This document shows positions 57,579 through 64,000 of a stretch of DNA of 64,000 nt, piece by piece. Below the pieces are notes generated by a model. It saw only the letters and a program-made list of their open reading frames with translations. It was not told where the DNA came from and searched no databases. Position 1 is the stretch's first letter; each line of letters starts with the position of its first letter. The DNA comes from Microthrixaceae bacterium (GTDB taxonomy: Bacteria; Actinomycetota; Acidimicrobiia; Acidimicrobiales; Microtrichaceae), in contig JAOSKI010000043.1 in the NCBI GenBank assembly GCA_027493675.1, positions 62,001-126,000 on the forward strand, read 5' to 3'. Position numbers and translations under genes: made by a program.

Positions 57579-58452
57579 GTGTCACGGTGGCGCGTGCCAC
57601 CGCCTCCACCAGCCCGCGTTCGACCAGCACCCCGGCGAGGTGGCGCCGGTACTCCGACGATGCGTGTACATCGGACATGGGTTCCTCCAGTGCGTCGGCC
57701 ATCGCGGCGGCCGCCCGGGCGAACAGGTCCGGGCCCGGCTCCCCGCCGTCGAGGACCTCCTCGGCCGCGTGCGCCCTCACCGGGGTGGATCCGATGGCGA
57801 AGACCACCACCCGTGCATCCCGGCATCGTGAAGCGCCGTCCAGGCCGATCGTCACCGCTGCCCCGACCATCGCGAAGTCGCCATGGCGACGCGACAGCTC
57901 GTCGAAGGACCAACCGGTGCCTTCGGGCAACACGGGCACGCTCACCTCGACGAGGATCTCCCCGGGCTCCAACGCGGTGCTCAGGTACCCCCTCGAAGAA
58001 GTCGACCGCGGCGATCGTGCGTTCGCCGTCGGGGCCGATCACCCGCATCTCGGCGTCGCAGATGACCGCCGCCGCAGGGTACTCCGCGGCGGGATCGGCA
58101 TGGGCCATCGAGCCGCCCACGGTGCCGCGGTTGCGGATCTGGGGATGGCCCACGAACTTCGTCGCCGCGTGCAACAGGGGTTGGCGGTCACGCACCAGCG
58201 TCGACTGCTCCACAGCCCGCTTGGTCGCCATGGCGCCTATCACGATGCGGTCGCCGCGCAGCTCGATGCCGTCGATGCCCTCGATGCGCCGCAGGTCCAC
58301 GAGCAGGTCCGGATGCGCCAGCCGGAGGTTCAGCATGGGCATCAGGCTCTGCCCGCCCGCCAGGACGACGGCATAGCGGTCGGGATCAGCCAGCAGCGCC
58401 ACCGCCTCGCCGATCTGTGTCGGTGCCTCGTAGTCGAGGGCGCCGGTTTCAT
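57574..58452 (-). CDS. molybdenum hydroxylase FAD subunit (CoxM-like)
   Basis: About 293 residues, shifts near 58440 and 57985. Start MKPAP (ATG at 58452, GGAG ahead) followed after the shift by DYEAPTQIGEAVALLADPDR; AVVLAGGQSLMPMLNLRLAH and IGAMATKRAVEQS are the FAD-binding loops; PQIRNRGTVGGSMAHADPAA is the typical second FAD motif. C-terminal domain DFAMVGAAVTIGLDGASRCR. Passes electrons to an acceptor. Lies 18 bp after the gamma gene, so the carboxylase and hydroxylase genes are in one unit. Confidence 0.87.
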
Positions 58453-58470
58453 GGAAAGCTCCCTGGATCG

Positions 58471-59010
58471 TCAGCCGGTCCACTCGGAGATCGTGGCGAG
58501 CGTGAGGTCGGTGTACTCGGCCTTGTCGGGCAACGGACGACCCAACCAGTCCTCGTAGAACGTGTCCAGATCCGGCAGGAAATCGAAATCAGGCGGACAA
58601 CCCCGCGGCACCGCCTCGACCTCCAACTGCGTGCCACAACCAGGACACACGTACTCACGCACCTGCGTCCAAGACGGATCAGGCATCTCCCGACCCTGAT
58701 ACACCTCCGACAACGACTCCTCGTCGTCACGCACGTAGATCAACGACGACAACTTCCAGTTCACCCGGTAATCACCGAACTCATGACCACAACGACACTT
58801 CACGATCCGCCGCCCGTCACGAGCAACGATCGACAAAGCAGGCGTCAACGGCAACAGGATCCGGTCATCCCACGGCACCCGCTCCTGGACGATCTCCACG
58901 TACTTGTCGAAACGATCCTCGTCCTTGGCCTCACGCATCATGTCCTGGACCGCCGGCCACGCCAGCACCCCATCCATGAGCATCTCGATCTCAGCCTTGT
59001 CGAAGCTCAT
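58471..59010 (-). CDS. acetone-carboxylase gamma-like subunit (copy 2, intact)
   Basis: 179 residues, intact. MSFDKAEIEMLMDGVLAWPA, PWDDRILLPLTPALSIVARD, GRRIVKCRCGHEFGDYRVNW, REMPDPSWTQVREYVCPGCG, TQLEVEAVPRGCPPDFDFLP and a tail ending LATISEWTG. Two Cys pairs (CRCG and CPGC) suggest a bound zinc. The length fits the gamma subunit of acetone carboxylase (about 165-180 aa). It lies 11 bp after the alpha/HyuB-like gene. Start ATG at 59010 has AGGAGG eight bases ahead. A 493-bp segment of it is repeated at 51838-52330. Confidence 0.86.
   Translation of the reverse strand: MSFDKAEIEMLMDGVLAWPAVQDMMREAKDEDRFDKYVEIVQERVPWDDRILLPLTPALSIVARDGRRIVKCRCGHEFGDYRVNWKLSSLIYVRDDEESLSEVYQGREMPDPSWTQVREYVCPGCGTQLEVEAVPRGCPPDFDFLPDLDTFYEDWLGRPLPDKAEYTDLTLATISEWTG
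58513..59004. repeat. 493-bp near-identical direct repeat, copy B
   Basis: Same sequence as 51838-52330 with one base fewer. Copy B sits in an undamaged gene in the expected operon context, so it is the likely source. The two copies are 6.67 kb apart in direct orientation and flank the hydroxylase, amidohydrolase and thiolase genes. Confidence 0.9.
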
Positions 59011-59021
59011 CGTCGCACCTC

Positions 59022-61208
59022 CTAGAACTCGAAGTCGTCGGGCAGGCCCCAGAACGCCCGTAGCTCGGCACCGAAGTCGGGCGACAGCGACATGGAGGAA
59101 CGCCACATCTCCAGCACCGCTGGGTCCATGTTCTCCTTGGCGGCGACCTTCTCGCGCTCGGCGGTCCACCACTCCCTGAACGGAACCGCACGCTGCTTGC
59201 GCTTCTCACGGATCTCGGTGCGCCTGGCCTCGGTCGCTCGGGTGTCGACCGCGAAGCTGCCGTTCTCACTGACCACGGCCCCGTTGATGTCCGCCGCGAC
59301 CTTCGGCAACGTCCAACCCTTGTTGAGGTCGTCCTCGATGGAGACCGGATCGCGGTCGATGGGATCACCATCGCCTGACCACCCGAGACGGTGTGGATCA
59401 TCAGGTCGTAGTTCTGGAGAGGCTCCGGGGTCAGGAATGGCGGCATCGCAGGGCTTGCGATCTCCGTCGCGGACACGTTGCGGTCGAGCGTGGGATCGTC
59501 GGCAGGTCCCCGACCGTGCACGAGAGGCTTGCCCTCCTCGATCAACTGCTTCACGTTGGTACCGGCCGCGTAGCTGGCGGAGTCGGGTACGTTCGGATAC
59601 GCCCCGTACATCCCGTGGTTCGCGAGCACCTTGTTGCGCATGCCTGCGTCGCCGCACTGGTACTCGATCCCCGAGGGCGTGTTGTGCACCATCCACACCG
59701 CGGTGTGTCCGAGCCCGCCGTGGAACTGGCCGTAACCACCCGAGTCGGCCTCGATGTTCCGACCCAGGTAGAGAATCGGATAGTAGAGCTCGGTCACCTC
59801 GGCGTTGCCGAAGTCGGCGTTGGGCGTGTAGATGCACCAGGCGCTGTTCTCGCCGTCGCTGTAGCCACGTGCGGGCGAGCCGTTGCTGGCCTGCTCGAGG
59901 GTGAGCCCTGCGAGGTAGTAGCCGAGCTGTGTCATGCCGGCGAACTCGGCGGTCATCGTGGTGGCGGAGCCGGCCGCCATCTCCTCGATGAAGCCCCGCA
60001 TGTGGAACAACCGGCCGAAGGCCTCGTAGAGGTTGCTGATCCACAGCACCGCGGGGAGCCCACGCCACACCGGAGGAAGCCGACCAGTCGACGTCGAAGG
60101 GGTTGGCCCACGATCCGCTCGGCGGCAGCTCCACGTCCCAGGAGGCCGCCGGGCCCGAGTTGAACATGTCGAAGCCGATGACGTGCGAGTAGCCGTTGAG
60201 CAGGCCCGACTTGAGTGCCGTGGGATGGATGTTCTCACCGAAGGGCACCGAACCGCTGGCACCTCGCAACGAGAAGCGGATGTTGGCGTCGCCGTCGATC
60301 TCGAGCTCCATCGGAAGCGCCATCAGGCAGTCGACGTCCTGCTTGTTGAGGATGACGTTCTTGCCCTTCATCGCCAGGTCCTTGAACTGCGACTTGCGCA
60401 TGCGCCCCGGCACCGTCTGGGTCTTGACGCGGCCCACCGCGTAACGACGGCTGTCCTCGACGAACTCGTGCACGGAATCGAGGTAGAAGTCGATGCCGTA
60501 CTTCTCGATGACCTCCATGAGGCGCTCGCGGATCGTGATACAACCCGCGAGACGTCCCTTGGCGTCACCCAGCACGAAGTCGGGCGTGCGGGTACGTGAG
60601 CGGATGCGCATCTCGTACCACGGGTAGTAGGCGTCGTCCTGTCCCACCTTCTCCATCGACACCGGTACGCCGTCGGAGTAGCAGTCGGGGTTGAGGAAGC
60701 CCACCGAGCCCGGTGTCACCGAGCCGCTGTCGCTCACATGCGTCACGCAACTCGCCCAGGCGATCAGCTTGCCGTCGTAGAAGATCGGCATCGCCGTGTC
60801 GAAGTCGGGTGCGTGGATGCCGCCGTAGTGGGGGTCGTTGTTCTCGAAGATGTCACCCTGGGCGAACCCGGGGCTCTCCTCGTAGCCAAGGTCGATGAAC
60901 TTGCGGATCATGTCCGCCAGCAGACCGGGGTGCGCGGTGATGCCGCGCGAGATGCACACCGCCTCACCGGTCGGGAGGTGCAGTGCCCACAGGGCGTCGC
61001 CACCCTCCACCGCGATCGGCGAGGACGAGACCTTGCAGCCCACCTCCCACGCGATGTTGCACATGTTCGACAGGATGTGCCAGAGAGCCTCGTAGTCGCC
61101 GGGGTTCTCCTCCTTGCGCTTCATCTCGTCGAGACCGAAGAGATGTCCGCTCTTGGTGAAGACCTTGTCGTTGGCCTTGAGTTGCTCCGCGAGTTTCAGT
61201 TCAGTCAC
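59022..61208 (-). CDS. acetone-carboxylase alpha-like subunit (hydantoinase B family)
   Basis: About 729 residues, shifts near 60065 and 59375. MTELKLAEQLKANDKVFTKS, LWHILSNMCNIAWEVGCKVS, SSPIAVEGGDALWALHLPTG, NDPHYGGIHAPDFDTAMPIF and HVSDSGSVTPGSVGFLNPDC, then GWFHG-like GQFHGGLGHTAVWMVHNTPS, EYQCGDAGMRNKVLANHGMY and WTAEREKVAAKENMDPAVLE. The HyuB/oxoprolinase fold with the NDPHYGG and GGYGQFHGG motifs is the carboxylating half of acetone- and acetophenone-carboxylase-type enzymes. The length (about 730 aa) fits AcxB-like subunits. Two-base gap to the HyuA-like gene. Confidence 0.83.
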   Translation of the reverse strand: MTELKLAEQLKANDKVFTKSGHLFGLDEMKRKEENPGDYEALWHILSNMCNIAWEVGCKVSSSPIAVEGGDALWALHLPTGEAVCISRGITAHPGLLADMIRKFIDLGYEESPGFAQGDIFENNDPHYGGIHAPDFDTAMPIFYDGKLIAWASCVTHVSDSGSVTPGSVGFLNPDCYSDGVPVSMEKVGQDDAYYPWYEMRIRSRTRTPDFVLGDAKGRLAGCITIRERLMEVIEKYGIDFYLDSVHEFVEDSRRYAVGRVKTQTVPGRMRKSQFKDLAMKGKNVILNKQDVDCLMALPMELEIDGDANIRFSLRGASGSVPFGENIHPTALKSGLLNGYSHVIGFDMFNSGPAASWDVELPPSGSWANPFDVDWSASSGVAWAPRGAVDQQPLRGLRPVVPHAGLHRGDGGRLRHHDDRRVRRHDTARLLPRRAHPRAGQQRLARTWLQRRREQRLVHLHAQRRLRQRRGDRALLSDSLPGSEHRGRLGWLRPVPRRARTHRGVDGAQHALGDRVPVRRRRHAQQGAREPRDVRGVSERTRLRQLRGRYQREAVDRGGQASRARSGTCRRSHARPQRVRDGDRKPCDAAIPDPGASPELRPDDPHRLGWSGDGDPIDRDPVSIEDDLNKGWTLPKVAADINGAVVSENGSFAVDTRATEARRTEIREKRKQRAVPFREWWTAEREKVAAKENMDPAVLEMWRSSMSLSPDFGAELRAFWGLPDDFEF

Positions 61209-61210
61209 GG

Positions 61211-63359
61211 TCAGCCCTTTCGCTCGAGCCAGTAGATGTCGTGTTCGTCAATTCTCATGTGCCATTCGGGTGGCACGAACAACGTCGTGTTCGATGCCTC
61301 GATCACTGCCAGGCCGTCGATCTCGTTGCCCGGCACCAGGTCTTCCATGCGCCACACATCGGCATCATTCCACTTGCCGCCGCGGAACACCGGTCGCTTG
61401 AACTTGAAGGCCTTCTTGTCGGGCTTGCGGTCCGCCAGCTTGTGGGTGCGCAACCGGGGCTTGGGGGTGTTCACGGTCGCGACCACGCAGACCTCGGAGA
61501 CCTGGATGGGGACGTACTCCGACTTGGCGACCAGGGTGAACAGCTTCGTGTAGCGGTCCTCGAAGGCCGCCACGAGGGCGTTCACGTCGTCGATGGAGTC
61601 GATGCTGTCAACCGGCGAGTCGACCTCGATGTCGTCGAGCTGGCCGAGGTACTTCATGTAGATCACTCGCTTGATGGTGATCTGGTCGGCACTGAAGCCC
61701 TCTTCGACCAGCTCGGTGAGCATCTCCTCCTCGAGGGCGTCCCAACCCATCTTGACCGGCTGGAGGTAGCCGATCTTGACAGCATCGTCGGCTGAGGGGT
61801 CGATCATGGACGCCACGCTCTTGTGGCGTCGGAAGGAGTAGTCCATGCAGGCGCCGCCCCATGCCGAGAAGGCACCCGCATAGGGGACCGTCGCCACGGC
61901 CTTCCAGGGCAGGTCGCTCGCGTAGCCGAGCAGGTGCAGTGGCCCACCGCCGCCGTAGCCCAACAGCACGTAGTCACGGATGTCGTGGCCGACCATGATG
62001 CTGCGCACGAGGTGCTCGCGCATCATCACGTTGAGCAGTCCGAGGCAGGTCTCGGCGGCCTCGTAGACGTCCTGGCCGAGGGGATCGGCGATCTTCTCCT
62101 TGAACAGGTCGTAGGAGACCTGCTTGTTGACCTTCACCTTGCCGCCGAGGTAGTTGTCCTCGTTGAGGATGCCGAGCAGCAGGTTGACGTCGTTGACGGT
62201 GGGCGTGGTGTTGCCGGCCTCCATGAATGTGGGGCCGGGGGTGCCACCCGCCGAGTCCGGGCCGAGCTTCAGGCGACCGGTCTGGGGATCCAGGCGGATG
62301 TAGGTGCCGGTGCCGGCGCCGATGGAGGTGATCCCCAACATCGGCACGTTCACGTACATCTCCTGGAAGCCTGGCTCACGGTCGATCGGGAGCACGCCGG
62401 CGGTGATGGCTCCGGCATCGAAGGAGGTGCCTCCCACGTCGGAGCACACGATGTTCTCCTCGCCCATCACCGTGGAGAGGTACTTGGCTCCCATGAGGCC
62501 GCCGACGGGGCCCGACATGGCGGACTCGAACAACCGTGGGTAGCGGATGTCCGCGATGCCGCCGTAGCCGAGCACGGTCTTGAGGTTGCAGGAGTACTTG
62601 ATGTCCTTGAGGCGCTCCTCGATGCGCACCAGCTGCTTGCGGGCCGGGCTGGAGGCATAGGCCTGGATGACCGTTGCGTTGGCCCTGGAGACCTCGCGGG
62701 CGGTCGGTGCCACCTCGCTGGAGATCTCCAGTGGCACCTCACGACCGAGCTCGGCCATCACCCGCCGCACGATCTGGGCAGCACGCTCCTCGTGCATTGC
62801 GTTGGTGTAGGAGTGCAGGAACACGATCGCCAGCGCCTCGCACTCCTCGTCGACGAGGAGCTCACGTGCACCCTGTTCGACCTCGTGTTCGTACATCGGG
62901 ATCACCGGGGTGCCGAACATGTCGATGCGCTCGGTGACACCACGGGCCTGCCTCGCGGGGCACCAGCGGGATGCGGTGCTTGCGGTACTGCATGTGGGTG
63001 ATCTCACTCCACTGCATGCCGATGAAGGTCTGGGATCCACGGCCCTGGGCGATGATGTCCTCGAAGCCCCTGGTGACCAACAGCCCGGTCTTGAGCCCGT
63101 TCATGTTGATCACGGTGTTGAGCATCGAGGTACCGGTGTAGACCGCCGTCTCGATGTTCTCGCCGAACCGCTTGCCCTCGGAGCCCTGAGGGTCGATGCC
63201 CATGTACTCGAGGGCCTCCTCGAGGGACTCCATGTAGCCGATGCTCTCGTCGTGGGGCGACGTGGGGGCCTTGCCAATGACGTGCTGGCCCTCCTCATCG
63301 ACGACGATCACATCGGTCATAGTTCCGCCTGCGTCACAGGCAACGAAATACCGACCCAT
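61211..63359 (-). CDS. acetone-carboxylase beta-like subunit (hydantoinase A family)
   Basis: About 716 residues, one shift near 62945. GRYFVACDAGGTMTDVIVVD, the phosphate loop of the ASKHA ATPase fold; then VYTGTSMLNTVINMNGLKTG, LLVTRGFEDIIAQGRGSQTF, LAIVFLHSYTNAMHEERAAQ, SEVAPTAREVSRANATVIQA, ESAMSGPVGGLMGAKYLSTV, VCSDVGGTSFDAGAITAGVL, GAGTGTYIRLDPQTGRLKLG and LLGYGGGGPLHLLGYASDLP. HyuA-type ATP-dependent subunit that activates the ketone or bicarbonate by phosphorylation in acetone carboxylase. Fits the AcxA length (about 717 aa). First gene of the long unit; the operator lies 78 bp upstream. The HyuA/HyuB/gamma trio is diagnostic of this enzyme class, but acetone as substrate is not proven. 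Confidence 0.84.
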
Positions 63360-63433
63360 TCCCCGACCTCACCTTTCTGGATGCTCGTTCGACATACCAG
63401 CGATGGAGGTGACCGTACCGCTCATCGGAACGT

Positions 63434-63467
63434 TTCACCAAGTGGTAGCAAAGTATAACCAGCAGGA
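63434..63467. promoter_or_regulatory. tandem palindromic operator, site 7 (carboxylase unit)
   Basis: The core ACCAAGTGGT (63437-63446) has a degraded second copy (ACCAGCAGGA) 21 bp later at 63458. TCACCAAGTGGTAG is identical to site 1 at 7825-7838. Located 78 bp upstream of the HyuA-like start. Confidence 0.6.
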
Positions 63468-63629
63468 AGGGCACATGGGTGAACGAGTACGAAAATGTCC
63501 GTGAGTCCGCAGCACGTGGTTCTTCCCAGAATCGATACTAGAACCGGGAATGCCTAGAGCCGGGGATGTGGGAGACCGGCGGCTCAGCGAGCCGGGGGTG
63601 CCGATCGCAACGTGCTGGCCGGGGAGATG

Positions 63630-64000
63630 TCAGCCGAGCAGGTGGTTGTCGGCGCCCATGACCACGGAGCGGGCGGTGACCGCTCGGGCCCACGGTTCGG
63701 CGACCTGCACCGACCCATCCGCAGCGTCGATCACCCAGGAATCCCGGCCCACGGGACGCCCTTGGGCTCCCTCGCCGAGCGTCCCGCTGCGGGCGAGCAC
63801 CGAGGCGGCGACGTCGCGCAGCGATACGTCGCAGCACCGCTGAGCGACCACCGGACCACGCCGCCAACGCGGCGAGCGCCGCGTGCAGGCCCGCGAGCGG
63901 GTCGGCCATCGCGTCACCGCAGAAGTGCGCTGCGCCATCGGTCGAACGCACGACGAGGCCCGCTGCGGCAGCCGCGTCGTCACCGAACGCGACACGATCG
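63630..64000 (-). CDS. CaiB/BaiF CoA transferase, C-terminal part (cut by window edge)
   Basis: About 123 residues, shift near 63850. AMADPLAGLHAALAALAAWS, then after the shift CCDVSLRDVAASVLARSGTL and ADGSVQVAEPWARAVTARSV, ending VMGADNHLLG. The DPLAGLHAALAAL and CDVSLRDVAAS pieces are the central Asp region and helix of type III CoA transferases. The gene enters from beyond the right edge. The gap 63360-63629 holds the operator and no gene. Confidence 0.65.
   Translation of the reverse strand, partial: IVSRSVTTRLPQRASSCVRPMAQRTSAVTRWPTRSRACTRRSPRWRRGPVVAQRCCDVSLRDVAASVLARSGTLGEGAQGRPVGRDSWVIDAADGSVQVAEPWARAVTARSVVMGADNHLLG

Noticed and set aside
54616-58452. Aerobic CO dehydrogenase
   Set aside because: The large-subunit loop is SPYRGMGPP, without the AYXCSFR signature of form-I enzymes, so a general molybdenum hydroxylase is the safer call.

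Overview
The window is high-GC DNA with frequent GTG/TTG starts, many overlapping stop/start junctions, F420-type luciferase-like oxidoreductases and two DUF222 (13E12-type) HNH endonucleases. Together these point to an Actinomycetota genome, probably an Acidimicrobiia-like lineage (inference; there is no rRNA or marker gene). Most genes longer than about 500 bp can only be read through if one or more single-base shifts are assumed. Because conserved domains continue cleanly across the shifts, I treat most as sequencing or assembly indels and give gene ends as the conserved reading implies.

Layout: (1) 1-9.8 kb: CoA-ester catabolism (SnoaL-like, LLM oxidoreductases, a CsoR/CstR-type regulator with its operator, acyl-CoA dehydrogenase, SDR, MarR, two thiolase-like/DUF35 pairs, a crotonase). 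(2) 9.8-14.5 kb: a toxin-antitoxin island with four VapBC-type pairs, a relic vapC, two small ORFs and two relics of a hydantoinase-B C-terminus. (3) 14.5-17.8 kb: DUF222 HNH endonuclease, TMEM175-like and TauE/SafE-like membrane proteins. (4) 18.1-25.8 kb: three tandem phytoene-desaturase-like FAD oxidoreductases, a DUF1214-like protein and a sulfotransferase. (5) 25.9-28.4 kb: AAA/DUF4143 ATPase, RelBE-like pair, IS3 relic, broken MNT/HepT. (6) 28.4-50.5 kb: FAD oxidoreductase, thiolase, DUF35, etfAB, MenB/BadI-like hydrolase, VapBC, 3-ketosteroid-dehydrogenase-like flavoprotein, CoA transferases (one with two fused domains), SnoaL-like protein, acyl-CoA ligase, truncated haemoglobin, nitronate-monooxygenase-like enzyme, second HNH, lipoprotein, two more CoA transferases. 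(7) 50.5-63.4 kb: a co-directional set of about 12.8 kb that looks like one operon. It encodes an acetone-carboxylase-like ATP-dependent carboxylase (HyuA-, HyuB- and gamma-like), a three-subunit molybdenum hydroxylase, an amidohydrolase, a Cys-less thiolase, and a second gamma copy joined to a DUF35 domain and a crotonase. (8) 63.6-64 kb: the end of a CoA transferase.

The CoA-transferase, ligase, acyl-CoA dehydrogenase, crotonase, thiolase/DUF35, ETF and ketosteroid-dehydrogenase-like genes suggest degradation of a steroid-like or other polycyclic/ketonic substrate by way of CoA thioesters. The substrate is not shown by the sequence. Intergenic regions upstream of most of these units carry a palindrome close to CTAACCA-NN-TGGTTAG, usually with a second, weaker copy 21 bp away. 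This suggests one regulator (TetR-like by operator shape, not in the window) controlling a dispersed regulon.
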